NCBI GenBank assembly: GCA_029263945.1
Contig: JARIDM010000021.1
Coordinates: 1-11,639, forward strand
Reading direction: 5' to 3'
Source of the DNA: Sporosarcina sp.
GTDB lineage: Bacteria > Bacillota > Bacilli > Bacillales_A > Planococcaceae
DNA: 11,639 bases
Shown here in pieces: positions 1 to 7,176 of the stretch. Position 1 is the first letter of the stretch; the number at the start of each line of letters is the position of its first letter. The position numbers and the translations under genes are program-made. Under the pieces are notes generated by a model. The model searched no databases. It saw only the letters and a program-made list of their open reading frames with translations, and had not been told where the DNA came from.

Positions 1-583
1 CATTGATGGACGCATTGCAGACATATCTGACACTGGGTTTTTGGAAGGTGTTTTAGTTGTCCTGCAGTTCGTACTGACGGAACTTCAGCACATTGCAGAT
101 TCATCGGACACATTGAAAAGAACAAAAGGTAGAAGAGGTCTAGATGTACTCAGAAGGCTTCAAACGGATAATAGTACAGGGATTTTAATTACAGACAAGG
201 ACTTCGCTGATGTGGCTGAAGTAGATTTAAAACTTGTTCATTTGGCCAAAGATATGAAAGGTCTCGTGGTCACAAATGATTTCAACTTAAATAAAGTTGC
301 TGATTTACACGGGGTGGCTGTCTTGAATATTAACGACTTAGCGAATGCAGTCAAACCCGTTGTGATTCCTGGGGAAGAAATGCATGTCGTTGTCATTAAG
401 GACGGAAAAGAGCATAATCAGGGTGTCGCTTATTTAGATGACGGAACTATGATTGTTGTTGAAGAAGGTAGATCCCATATTGGTAACGCCATTGACGTTG
501 TTGTAACGAGTGTCCTTCAGACGTCAGCGGGCCGAATGATTTTTGCAAAACCTAAAAATGGTAAAGTGTCAAAAGTTAACTAA
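1..583 (+). CDS. yacL: YacL-type PIN/TRAM-domain membrane-associated protein, 5'-truncated
   Basis: This is the C-terminal 193 residues of a YacL-family protein. The reading frame is open from base 2, so the true start lies outside the window. The fragment opens with IDGRIAD, the first acidic motif of the PIN nuclease-like fold, and continues with the family signatures ELQHIADSSD and RRGLDVL. The second acidic cluster, ILITDKDFADVAEVDLKLV, and VVTNDFNLNKVA follow. From about fragment residue 120 a TRAM-like beta domain follows (GEEMHVVVIKDGKEHNQGV). Full-length relatives carry N-terminal transmembrane helices, which are not visible here. Family members are annotated as putative PIN/TRAM proteins of uncertain physiological role; I do not assign a substrate. 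In Bacillus the gene sits just before ispD, as here. It ends with tandem stops TAA TAG. One residue is odd: where relatives, as I remember them, read VVPxFVL, this protein has VVLQFVL. Confidence 0.9.
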   Translation, partial: IDGRIADISDTGFLEGVLVVLQFVLTELQHIADSSDTLKRTKGRRGLDVLRRLQTDNSTGILITDKDFADVAEVDLKLVHLAKDMKGLVVTNDFNLNKVADLHGVAVLNINDLANAVKPVVIPGEEMHVVVIKDGKEHNQGVAYLDDGTMIVVEEGRSHIGNAIDVVVTSVLQTSAGRMIFAKPKNGKVSKVN

Positions 584-592
584 TAGAGGCTT

Positions 593-610
593 CACATTAA
601 GAATAATGTG
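593..610 (+). other. Intercistronic hairpin between yacL and ispD
   Basis: CACATTA (593-599) and TAATGTG (604-610) form a perfect 7-bp stem around an AGAA loop. No T-run follows, so it is not an intrinsic terminator. It ends 10 bases before the ispD SD and may influence mRNA stability or ispD translation; that role is inference. Confidence 0.5.
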
Positions 611-633
611 TAGTTAGTAGAGGAAGATGGCTA

Positions 634-1329
634 GTGAATTACACGGTTATGATCCCAGCGGCTGGAAGTGGAAAAAGAATGGGCGCTGGGTATAATAAGC
701 TTTTTTTAAAGCTTGGTGCGCAACCGATTTTTATCCATACGCTGAAAGTTTTTGAAGATGATCCTGCATGCGAAGGCATTATTCTCGCAGTGAAACAGGA
801 AGAACGTCCTGAAATTGAAGCGATTTTGACACGTTTTGGGATTTCAAAAGTACGGGCAATTGTAGAAGGTGGCACAGAGCGCCAATATAGTGTTGCCGCG
901 TGTATTCGAGCGCATACAGAAGCGGGGATTGTGCTCGTGCACGATGCAGCGCGTCCTTTCATTCGTCGTGCGGTTATTGCGGAGTTGGTAAGCCAGGCAA
1001 ATATACACGGCGCAGCAATTGCAGGTGTCAAAGCGAAAGACACGATGAAATTAGCGCCTAATGGCCTTGTAGAAAAAACGATAGACCGTGAACAATTATG
1101 GATTGTCCAAACGCCGCAAGCCTTTCAGTACGACGTTCTTAAAAAAGCTGCGGAAGAGGCGGAGAAAGATCATTTTCTCGGTACAGATGAAGCGATGCTC
1201 GTTGAACGAATGGGGCTTCCTGTTCGTATGGTCGAAGGCACGTACGAAAATGTGAAAATGACGACGCAAGAAGACCTTGTGTTTGGAGAAATCTTGCTAA
1301 GTAGAGTGCAAGAGGAGGAGAAAGAATGA
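634..1329 (+). CDS. ispD: 2-C-methyl-D-erythritol 4-phosphate cytidylyltransferase
   Basis: IspD (231 aa, normal length) transfers CMP from CTP to 2-C-methyl-D-erythritol 4-phosphate, the third step of the MEP isoprenoid pathway in the cytosol. The N-terminal nucleotide-binding loop PAAGSGKRMG is at residues 8-17, the VHDAARP motif at 102-108, the substrate-binding KDTMK at 135-139, and the C-terminal YENVKMTTQEDL segment matches the NxKxTTxEDL motif of the family. The start is GTG at 634, preceded by AGGAAG at 621-626 with 7-base spacing; the protein begins MNYTVMIPAAG, the expected place. Its stop overlaps the ispF start (ATGA at 1326-1329), so the two proteins are probably translationally coupled. 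Confidence 0.97.
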   Translation: MNYTVMIPAAGSGKRMGAGYNKLFLKLGAQPIFIHTLKVFEDDPACEGIILAVKQEERPEIEAILTRFGISKVRAIVEGGTERQYSVAACIRAHTEAGIVLVHDAARPFIRRAVIAELVSQANIHGAAIAGVKAKDTMKLAPNGLVEKTIDREQLWIVQTPQAFQYDVLKKAAEEAEKDHFLGTDEAMLVERMGLPVRMVEGTYENVKMTTQEDLVFGEILLSRVQEEEKE

Positions 1330-1802
1330 TTCGAATAGGACAAGGATTTGACGTGCATAAGTTCCAAGAAGGTCGTCCGCTTATTATTGGAGGCATTGCA
1401 ATTCCACATGACCGTGGACTTGTTGGGCATTCAGATGCGGATGTTCTTTTGCATACTATTACAGATGCAGCCCTTGGCGCGATTGGCGAAGGGGATATTG
1501 GTCGACATTTTCCCGATACAGACGCGGCCTTTAAGGATGCAGATTCAGCAGTTTTATTAGAGAAGATTTGGGAAGTTGTAACGGAACGTGGCTATGAACT
1601 TGGCAATATTGACTGTACAATTATTGCAGAAAGGCCGAAAATGGCCCCACATATTACCGCAATAAAAGAACGTGTTGCGGAACTTTTACGAGCGGATGTC
1701 TCACAAGTGAATGTCAAAGCGACAACTACTGAGAAATTAGGGTTCACTGGACGCGAAGAAGGCATCGCTGCAATGGCGACAATATTATTACAGAAGAAAT
1801 AA
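1326..1802 (+). CDS. ispF: 2-C-methyl-D-erythritol 2,4-cyclodiphosphate synthase
   Basis: IspF (158 aa, full length) cyclises CDP-methylerythritol 2-phosphate to MEcPP with release of CMP. The divalent-metal ligands are visible as D9 and H11 (GQGFDVH) and H43 in GHSDADVLLH, which line up with D8/H10/H42 of the E. coli enzyme as I recall it. The C-terminal KATTTEKLGFTGREEGIA is a strong family signature. The SD is AGAGGAGGAGAAAG, inside the end of ispD, and the start overlaps the ispD stop by four bases. The intermediate enzyme IspE is not in the window, which is usual for Bacillales. Confidence 0.97.
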   Translation: MIRIGQGFDVHKFQEGRPLIIGGIAIPHDRGLVGHSDADVLLHTITDAALGAIGEGDIGRHFPDTDAAFKDADSAVLLEKIWEVVTERGYELGNIDCTIIAERPKMAPHITAIKERVAELLRADVSQVNVKATTTEKLGFTGREEGIAAMATILLQKK

Positions 1803-1808
1803 GGAGGA
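1801..1808 (+). promoter_or_regulatory. Shine-Dalgarno of gltX overlapping the ispF stop
   Basis: AAGGAGGA lies across the last two bases of the ispF stop codon and 6 bases before the gltX ATG at 1815. It fixes the gltX start and suggests co-translation with ispF. Confidence 0.85.
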
Positions 1809-1814
1809 ATTATT

Positions 1815-3275
1815 ATGACGAAAGATGTTCGCGTACGCTACGCACCAAGTCCAACAGGTCACTTACATATTGGGAATGCTCGAGCGGCGTTATTTAACTA
1901 TTTATATGCACGTAACCTAGGCGGCAAATTTATTATTCGAATTGAGGATACAGACGGCAATCGTAATATAGAAGGCGGCGAGGAATCGCAGTTAAGCTAT
2001 TTGAAATGGTTAGGGATGGATTGGGATGAAGGTGTAGATGTTGGCGGAGACTTTGGTCCATATCGTCAGTCAGATCGAAATGACATCTACAAAGCATTAT
2101 ACAATGAATTACTCGATAAGAACTTGGCGTATAAATGTTATTGTACATCAGAGGAACTTGAAGCTGAGCGCGAAGCACAATCCAAAAAAGGACAGATGCC
2201 ACGTTACAGCGGAAAATGTCGTCATCTAACGCCTGCAGACCAAGCAGCCCTTGAAGCTGAAGGAAAAGAACCAAGCATTCGTTTTGCGGTACCAAAAGGC
2301 AAGACGTATACATTTAATGACATTGTAAAAGACAACGTTTCATTTGAGTCGGATGGGATTGGCGATTTCGTCATTGTGAAAAAAGACGGCGTCCCAACGT
2401 ATAACTTTGCAGTTGTTGTCGATGACCACAAGATGGAAATTACACATGTGCTCCGAGGCGATGACCATATTTCAAATACACCAAGACAACAAATGATTTA
2501 CGAAGCATTTGGTTGGAAGTCTCCAGAATTTGGTCACATGACGCTTATTGTCAACGAAGATGGTAAGAAGTTAAGTAAACGTGATGAATCCATTATCCAA
2601 TTCATTGAGCAGTATGAAGAGCAAGGCTATTTACCTGAAGCCATTTTTAATTTCATTGTTCTTTTAGGTTGGTCACCAGGCGGCGAAGAGGAAATCTTTT
2701 CGAAGGAAGAATTGATCTCGATTTTCGATGCAAGTCGTCTATCAAAATCACCTGCATTCTTCGATAAGAACAAGTTAGCATGGATGAATAACCAATACAT
2801 TAAAAAATTGTCACTGGATGAAGTGATTACATTGGCATTGCCACATCTACAAAAAGCGGGTGCATTGCCTGCCGAACTCACAGCTGAACAACGTGAGTGG
2901 GCGCATGACCTGATCGCGTTATATCATGACCAGTTGAGTTATGGTGCTGAAATCGTTGAGCTATCCGCCCAGTTCTTTAAAGAAGACATTGAATATGATG
3001 AAGAATCCAAAGAAATTCTTGCAAGTGAACAAGTTCCAGAAGTAATGGCAGCGTTAAAAGTGCAATTAGAAGCACTAGACGTATTTGATGCACCTTCTAT
3101 AAAAGCGGCGATCAAAGCTGTTCAGAAAGAAACGGGCCATAAAGGACGTAACCTATTTATGCCCGTTCGCGTTGTGACAACCGGACAAACGAACGGCCCT
3201 GAATTACCAGCTGCAATTGCTTTAATCGGGAAAGAAACGGTTATCGCACGTGTTAGCGCGTATGCAGGTCAATAA
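1815..3275 (+). CDS. gltX: Glutamyl-tRNA synthetase (probably non-discriminating)
   Basis: GltX (486 aa) is a class I aminoacyl-tRNA synthetase that attaches glutamate to tRNA-Glu. The class I signature is HIGN at residues 18-21 within APSPTGHLHIGNAR, and the KMSKS-type loop is KLSKR at 252-256. Residues C108, C110 and C135 look like the zinc-site region of the insertion domain. LRGDDHISNTPRQ (213-225) is the conserved active-site stretch. In Bacillales, GluRS usually also misacylates tRNA-Gln, which is then amidated by GatCAB; that non-discriminating role is inferred from lineage, not from residues I can assign. The C-terminal anticodon-binding domain is complete. The gene follows ispF by 12 bases and has no obvious intrinsic terminator after it. 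Confidence 0.97.
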   Translation: MTKDVRVRYAPSPTGHLHIGNARAALFNYLYARNLGGKFIIRIEDTDGNRNIEGGEESQLSYLKWLGMDWDEGVDVGGDFGPYRQSDRNDIYKALYNELLDKNLAYKCYCTSEELEAEREAQSKKGQMPRYSGKCRHLTPADQAALEAEGKEPSIRFAVPKGKTYTFNDIVKDNVSFESDGIGDFVIVKKDGVPTYNFAVVVDDHKMEITHVLRGDDHISNTPRQQMIYEAFGWKSPEFGHMTLIVNEDGKKLSKRDESIIQFIEQYEEQGYLPEAIFNFIVLLGWSPGGEEEIFSKEELISIFDASRLSKSPAFFDKNKLAWMNNQYIKKLSLDEVITLALPHLQKAGALPAELTAEQREWAHDLIALYHDQLSYGAEIVELSAQFFKEDIEYDEESKEILASEQVPEVMAALKVQLEALDVFDAPSIKAAIKAVQKETGHKGRNLFMPVRVVTTGQTNGPELPAAIALIGKETVIARVSAYAGQ

Positions 3276-3301
3276 AGGGAGACGTTCTGTAGACCGGTTC
3301 C

Positions 3302-3330
3302 TTGCGGATTTAGGTGCCGCAGTGTAAAAT
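3302..3330 (+). promoter_or_regulatory. Candidate sigma-A promoter for the cysteine T-box transcript
   Basis: TTGCGG (3302-3307) and TAAAAT (3325-3330) are 17 bp apart, about 65 bases upstream of T-box stem I. A TG lies directly before the -10. A small inverted repeat, TGCGG/CCGCA (3303-3307 and 3317-3321), sits within the promoter. No other well-spaced pair was seen between gltX and the T-box, but the match is only moderate. Confidence 0.45.
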
Positions 3331-3394
3331 GAGAATAACTTTATAAAGTGATTGAAGTAATTAATTTTACGATCATTTACCTATAAGAGATGAA

Positions 3395-3640
3395 AGAAAT
3401 CGTTGAAAAGGATAAGTACACATGGATAAGCTTTTGAGAGAGGATCACCATTGGCTGGAAGTGGTCTAAGCAATATCATGTGGAAATGCCCCTTTGAGAG
3501 TCGTGCCGAAATTGTGTAGGCATGAACGTTTTGCCCGCGTTACGAGGCATTTTAAGCGGAAAGGGTACATCTCCTTTCAAGCGGAGTGGAACCACGCATA
3601 TGTGCGTCTCTGTCAACATTGACAGGGGCGTTTTTTGTTT
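3395..3640 (+). promoter_or_regulatory. Cysteine-specific T-box riboswitch
   Basis: A T-box leader senses uncharged tRNA in cis. Stem I is readable: AAAAGG (3406-3411) pairs with CCTTT near 3490, and CACATG (3419-3424) pairs with CATGTG (3477-3482). The two helices flank a specifier loop with AAGTA on the 5' side and GAAATGC on the 3' side. The specifier is TGC (3487-3489), the cysteine codon. An AGAGAGG block at 3436-3442 is in the distal-arm region. The T-box core is GTGGAACCACGC at 3586-3597. The antiterminator can be drawn completely: GCGGAG (3581-3586) pairs with CTCTGT (3608-3613) and ACGC (3594-3597) with GCGT (3604-3607), leaving the 7-base bulge TGGAACC that binds the tRNA acceptor end. 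The specifier agrees with the downstream cysE and cysS. Uncharged tRNA-Cys should therefore switch the operon on. Confidence 0.95.
3604..3636 (+). terminator. T-box intrinsic terminator
   Basis: GCGTCTCTGTCAA and TTGACAGGGGCGT form a stem of up to 13 bp (with G-U pairs) around a very short loop, followed by a T-run at 3631-3636. The 5' half of this stem is the same sequence (3604-3613) used by the antiterminator, so the two folds exclude each other. Confidence 0.92.
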
Positions 3641-3781
3641 TTTATAAATAAGTCATTTTCATAGTGACCTAATCCTGTGACAACAACACAACCTATTGTT
3701 CGGGACGGTTCAACCTGATTAGATGTGTGGTACGCAATAGAATCCTATTATTTGTGTGTTCGTTAATTTAAATGGAATATC
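3641..3781 (+). other. Untranslated spacer between T-box and palindromic element
   Basis: There is no credible gene here. Two weak nested inverted repeats are visible, CTAATC/GATTAG (3669-3674 and 3717-3722) and AACAA/TTGTT (3682-3686 and 3696-3700). No well-spaced promoter pair was found. Together with the next element this makes the T-box-to-cysE distance about 300 bases, longer than is common for T-box genes. Confidence 0.5.
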
Positions 3782-3852
3782 TGTTGATCGTAGCGAAGGA
3801 AGCGACAGAAGCCGTGCCCGCGGAACGCGTCCGACTGTAGCGTAGATCAACA
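3782..3852 (+). repeat. GC-rich palindromic repeat element in the cysE leader
   Basis: A 71-bp segment is bounded by the perfect 8-bp inverted termini TGTTGATC (3782-3789) and GATCAACA (3845-3852). Inside there are GTAGCG in direct orientation near both ends (3790-3795 and 3837-3842), a GACAG/CTGT pairing (3804-3808 with 3835-3838), and a very GC-rich centre, GCCCGCGGAACGCGTCCG. The base composition differs sharply from the AT-rich flanks. From memory it resembles the dispersed intergenic palindromes of Bacillales that start TGTTGAT, contain CCCGCGGAA and end ATCAACA; this copy would be a short or internally deleted one. No protein is encoded and no target-site duplication is obvious. Confidence 0.65.
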
Positions 3853-3883
3853 TTGTCTGGGTATCTTGTTTGATTAAACAATG
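3851..3883 (+). other. Two competing hairpins just upstream of the cysE ribosome-binding site
   Basis: CATTGT (3851-3856) can pair with ACAATG (3878-3883), while TTGTTT (3866-3871) can pair with AAACAA (3876-3881) around a GATT loop. Both use the same 3' bases, so they exclude each other. The first stem borrows the last two bases of the palindromic element. Function unknown. Confidence 0.4.
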
Positions 3884-3934
3884 ATGAAATTGACTTAAAT
3901 GCATTTCATAATTAAAAAGAGAGGAGGATGTCTG

Positions 3935-4612
3935 TTGTTTAGGAAAATGAGAGAAGATGTGCGCTGTATTTTTCACCAAGATCCATCTGCACGGAATGTT
4001 TTTGAAGTTGCTTTAACCTATTCGGGACTCCACGCAATTTGGCATCACCGAATTGCTCATGCATTTTTTAATATGAAACTCTTTTTTATCGCGCGAAGTA
4101 TCTCGCAGTTTAGCCGTTTTATCACTGGAATTGAAATTCACCCTGGCGCGAAAATTGGTCGTCGTTTATTTATCGATCACGGGATGGGCGTAGTGATCGG
4201 AGAGACATGTGAAATCGGCGATGATGTGACGATTTATCAAGGTGTAACCCTTGGCGGGACGGGGAAAGAAAAAGGCAAACGGCATCCAACGCTTGAAAAC
4301 AACGTTTTAGTTGCAACTGGCGCAAAAGTGCTTGGATCCATTACGATAGGGGAGCATAGCAAGGTAGGTGCGGGATCGGTCGTGCTAAAAGATGTTCCAA
4401 AGAATTCAACTGTTGTGGGGATTCCAGGAAAAGTAGTTATTAAAAATGGTGTTAAAGTTGACAATAAATTGAATCACCATGACTTGCCGGATCCAGTGGC
4501 AGACAAATGTGACATGTTAGAAAATAGGATAAAGCAATTGGAAGAACGACTTCAACAACTTGAGCAGTTGACAAAAGAGGAAGGGGATTTAAATGAGCAT
4601 TCAAATATATAA
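3935..4612 (+). CDS. cysE: Serine O-acetyltransferase
   Basis: CysE acetylates L-serine with acetyl-CoA to O-acetylserine, the committed step of cysteine synthesis. I place the start at TTG 3935, giving 225 aa: GGAGG at 3923-3927 is 7 bases before it, and the product MFRKMREDV matches the N-terminus of Bacillus CysE. An in-frame ATG at 3899 precedes that SD and has none of its own. The short Bacillus-type helical domain contains TYSGLHAIWHHRIAHA (28-43). A left-handed beta-helix of hexapeptide repeats runs from about 67 to 165, with DHGMG at 81-85 (catalytic Asp-His pair) and GKRHP at 114-118 holding a second conserved His. GIPG (162-165) ends the helix. Residues 192-216 are Leu/Glu-rich and probably coiled. 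Its end overlaps cysS by 20 bases. Confidence 0.96.
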   Translation: MFRKMREDVRCIFHQDPSARNVFEVALTYSGLHAIWHHRIAHAFFNMKLFFIARSISQFSRFITGIEIHPGAKIGRRLFIDHGMGVVIGETCEIGDDVTIYQGVTLGGTGKEKGKRHPTLENNVLVATGAKVLGSITIGEHSKVGAGSVVLKDVPKNSTVVGIPGKVVIKNGVKVDNKLNHHDLPDPVADKCDMLENRIKQLEERLQQLEQLTKEEGDLNEHSNI

Positions 4613-5993
4613 TACGTTAACGAGAAAAAAAGAGCCTTTCATTCCACTAGAAGAAGGGAAGGTATCGATGTATGTATGTGGTCCAACTGTTTATAACTAC
4701 ATCCATATCGGGAATGCGCGTCCAGTGATTGCTTTTGATACAGTGCGTAGGTACTTGGAATACCGCGGCTATGATGTAAACTTTGTATCGAACTTTACGG
4801 ATGTTGACGATAAAATTATCGCAACAGCAAATGAGTTGGGTGAAGAAGTAGGCGAGCTAACGGAGCGTTTTATTCAAGCTTATTTTGAAGATGTATCGGC
4901 GCTCGGTTGCAATGAGGCAGATGCACATCCTCGTGTTACGGACCATATTGAGGATATCGTGAACTTTATCCAAGTCCTAATTGACAAAGGATATGCGTAC
5001 GCATCAGAAGGCGATGTTTACTACCACACGACCAAGTTTGACGGATACGGAAAATTATCGAAACAGTCGACTGATGAACTCATTGTCGGTGCGCGTATTG
5101 AAGCAGGCGAAAAGAAAGAAAACCCACTCGACTTTGTCTTGTGGAAAGCGGCAAAACCAAATGAGATTTCTTGGGAAAGTCCTTGGGGAGAAGGGCGACC
5201 TGGTTGGCACATCGAGTGTTCAGTTATGGCGCGTGAACACCTGGGCGATACGATAGATATCCATGCGGGGGGCCAAGATTTAGCGTTCCCACACCACGAA
5301 AATGAAATTGCACAGTCAGAGGCCATGACAGGTAAGCCCTTTGCAAACTATTGGATGCACAACGGCTACATCAATATCGACAATGAAAAAATGTCAAAAT
5401 CTCTGAATAACTTCGTACTTGTAAATGAGATTCGGAAGCAAGTGGATCCGAAGGTACTTCGTTTCTTCATGTTATCTGTCCATTATAGACATCCCGTCAA
5501 CTTCTCACAAGCGCTTGTAGAAGATGCTGCGATTGGTTTTGACCGGATTTTAACAGCGTACAATAACGTAAAACACCGCCTGAAATCGTCTGCTAATCTT
5601 GGAGATCAAGAAGATATTTGGCAACATAAAATAGACGCAACCACTACTCAATTTATCGAAGCGATGGACGATGATTTCAATACAGCGAACGGCATCGCGG
5701 TAATTTTTGAGCTTGCAAAGCTGTCGAATGTTTATTTGTTAGAGAAAAACACAACAGCGGAAGTTTTACAATCTTTCATCGACACATTTGAGTCGCTAAT
5801 GGATGTGCTTGGCATCTCATTGAATGAGGAAGAAGATTTATTGGACGCTGATGTTGACGCGTTAATCGAAGAACGATTAGAAGCCCGTCGAAATCGGGAC
5901 TTCGCACGTTCGGATGCGATTCGTGATGAACTAAAAGCACGAGGGATCTTGCTTGAGGATACAGCGCAAGGTACGCGTTGGAAACGAGGGTAA
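4593..5993 (+). CDS. cysS: Cysteinyl-tRNA synthetase
   Basis: CysS (466 aa) is a monomeric class I synthetase charging tRNA-Cys. The class I HIGN motif is at residues 38-41 (YNYIHIGNARP) and KMSKS is at 266-270. The tetrahedral zinc site that selects cysteine is visible as C29, C209, H234 and E238 (MYVCGPT, WHIECS, FPHHENE). The protein ends with LEDTAQGTRWKRG, a strong family signature. The SD AGGAAGGGG (near 4578-4586) lies inside cysE, and the ATG starts within the last codons of cysE, which implies translational coupling. Being behind the Cys T-box, it should be induced when tRNA-Cys is uncharged. Confidence 0.97.
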   Translation: MSIQIYNTLTRKKEPFIPLEEGKVSMYVCGPTVYNYIHIGNARPVIAFDTVRRYLEYRGYDVNFVSNFTDVDDKIIATANELGEEVGELTERFIQAYFEDVSALGCNEADAHPRVTDHIEDIVNFIQVLIDKGYAYASEGDVYYHTTKFDGYGKLSKQSTDELIVGARIEAGEKKENPLDFVLWKAAKPNEISWESPWGEGRPGWHIECSVMAREHLGDTIDIHAGGQDLAFPHHENEIAQSEAMTGKPFANYWMHNGYINIDNEKMSKSLNNFVLVNEIRKQVDPKVLRFFMLSVHYRHPVNFSQALVEDAAIGFDRILTAYNNVKHRLKSSANLGDQEDIWQHKIDATTTQFIEAMDDDFNTANGIAVIFELAKLSNVYLLEKNTTAEVLQSFIDTFESLMDVLGISLNEEEDLLDADVDALIEERLEARRNRDFARSDAIRDELKARGILLEDTAQGTRWKRG

Positions 5994-5998
5994 TCGGG

Positions 5999-6421
5999 AT
6001 GTATGTATTACGTGATATAGATGTTAAACAATTGAATGCCCTGGCTCTGGCTTACATGGGTGATGCGGTTTATGAACAAGCCATTCGAGAGCATTTACTG
6101 CGTTCGGGACGCGTAAAACCGAATGTTTTGCATAAGACCGCAACGAGCTACGTTTCTGCTAAGTCGCAAGCGATTGTTTTGAAAGAAATGCTAGAAACAG
6201 ACTTTTTAACAGAAGATGAACAAGCAGTGATGCGTCGTGGGCGCAATGCAAAGTCAGGTTCTGTGCCGAAGAATACGGATGTTGGTACGTATAAAAGCAG
6301 TTCAGGATATGAAGCTGTTTTAGGCTACTTATATTTACTTGGCCAACAAGAAAGAACAGATGAACTTATTACAGAGTCGATTAGAATTCTAGAGAATCCA
6401 AAGGAGGATGAGACGGTATGA
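5999..6421 (+). CDS. mrnC: Mini-ribonuclease III
   Basis: MrnC (140 aa) is a ribonuclease III-like enzyme without a double-stranded-RNA-binding domain; in Bacillus it matures the ends of 23S rRNA. The catalytic domain shows LALAYMGDAVYE at 15-26, with D22 the presumed catalytic acidic residue. KPNVLHK (40-46), VSAKSQA (52-58), RGRNAKSG (80-87) and YEAVLGYLYL (104-113), with E105 as the second metal ligand, follow. I take ATG 5999, 5 bases after the cysS stop, with GAGGG at 5986-5990 as SD. An in-frame TTG at 5978 lies inside cysS, would cover this SD and adds residues absent from relatives. The stop overlaps the rlmB start (ATGA). Confidence 0.94.
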   Translation: MYVLRDIDVKQLNALALAYMGDAVYEQAIREHLLRSGRVKPNVLHKTATSYVSAKSQAIVLKEMLETDFLTEDEQAVMRRGRNAKSGSVPKNTDVGTYKSSSGYEAVLGYLYLLGQQERTDELITESIRILENPKEDETV

Positions 6422-7176
6422 CTGAAATTGAAAATGAATTATTAGGTGGAAAAAACCCCATCGTTGAAGCACTTCGCTCAGGTCGGGAATTGAATAAAAT
6501 ATGGATTGCAGAAGGATTGAATAAAAAAAGTATAGGAGAAATCTTATCACTGGCAAAAGAAGCAAAGATTATTGTGCAAGCTGTGCCGAAACAAAAACTG
6601 GATGGCATGTTAGATGTGAACCATCAAGGGATTATTGCTTCTGTGGCTGCTTATGATTATGCAGAATTGGAGGACCTTTTTGCGATTGCAACAGAACGCG
6701 GAGAAGATCCTTTGTTTATTATATTAGACGAACTAGAAGATCCCCATAATTTGGGCTCTATTTTAAGAACAGCCGATGCATCAGGTGTACACGGCATCAT
6801 CATTCCGCGAAGACGATCGGTTGGCTTAACAGCAGTCGTCGCAAAAGCATCGACTGGCGCGATCGAACACATTCCGGTTGTCCGCGTGAATAATCTTTCG
6901 CAAACGGTAGAAGAGCTTAAAAAACGTAATGTATGGATTGCAGGAACGGATGCACAAGGCGCTACTGATTACCGAAATATGGATGCAACGCTCCCCCTGG
7001 CAATTGTTATTGGTAGTGAGGGGAAAGGGATGTCGCGCTTGCTCAAAGAAAAGTGTGACTTCCTCTATCACTTGCCGATGAAAGGTCATGTAACATCGTT
7101 AAACGCTTCGGTGGCGGCTTCACTATTAATGTACGAAGTGTTGCGCAAGCGACAGCCACTTAACGCTGTAACGTGA
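6418..7176 (+). CDS. rlmB: 23S rRNA (guanosine-2'-O-)-methyltransferase, TrmH/SpoU family
   Basis: This 252-aa SpoU-class (SPOUT knot) methyltransferase uses S-adenosylmethionine for 2'-O-methylation of RNA; by orthology the target is a guanosine in 23S rRNA. The N-terminal substrate-binding domain begins with GGKNPIVEALRSGRELNKI (10-28). The three SPOUT motifs are DPHNLGSILRTADASG (108-123, with N111 and R117), IVIGSEGKGMSR (196-207), and HVTSLNASVAASL (224-236), which form the trefoil knot. The SD AAGGAGG at 6401-6407 precedes the ATG by 10 bases. Exact target specificity (RlmB versus another TrmH-family enzyme) cannot be proved from sequence alone, but the position between mrnC and rae1 is the Bacillus arrangement. 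Confidence 0.92.
   Translation: MTEIENELLGGKNPIVEALRSGRELNKIWIAEGLNKKSIGEILSLAKEAKIIVQAVPKQKLDGMLDVNHQGIIASVAAYDYAELEDLFAIATERGEDPLFIILDELEDPHNLGSILRTADASGVHGIIIPRRRSVGLTAVVAKASTGAIEHIPVVRVNNLSQTVEELKKRNVWIAGTDAQGATDYRNMDATLPLAIVIGSEGKGMSRLLKEKCDFLYHLPMKGHVTSLNASVAASLLMYEVLRKRQPLNAVT

Noticed and set aside
593..610. Hairpin after yacL read as a terminator
   Set aside because: No T-run follows, and the ispD SD comes only 10 bases later.
639..1043. A 134-codon minus-strand frame across ispD, and the other antisense frames over gltX, cysS, rlmB, nusG and rplA
   Set aside because: All are shadows of strongly supported genes, without motifs or ribosome-binding sites.
3506..3508. A second TGC as the T-box specifier
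   Set aside because: It lies outside the stem I loop. Only TGC at 3487-3489 sits between the two helices in the correct loop context.
3899..3934. Upstream in-frame ATG (3899) as the cysE start
   Set aside because: It precedes the strong GGAGG at 3923-3927, has no SD of its own, and would translate the ribosome-binding site into residues not found in CysE.
3719..3979. An 86-codon open frame on the minus strand over the cysE leader
   Set aside because: It runs antisense through the palindromic element and the start of cysE, has no recognisable domain and looks like chance.
5978..5998. TTG 5978 as the mrnC start
   Set aside because: It overlaps the last codons of cysS and the mrnC SD; ATG 5999 gives the family's normal N-terminus.
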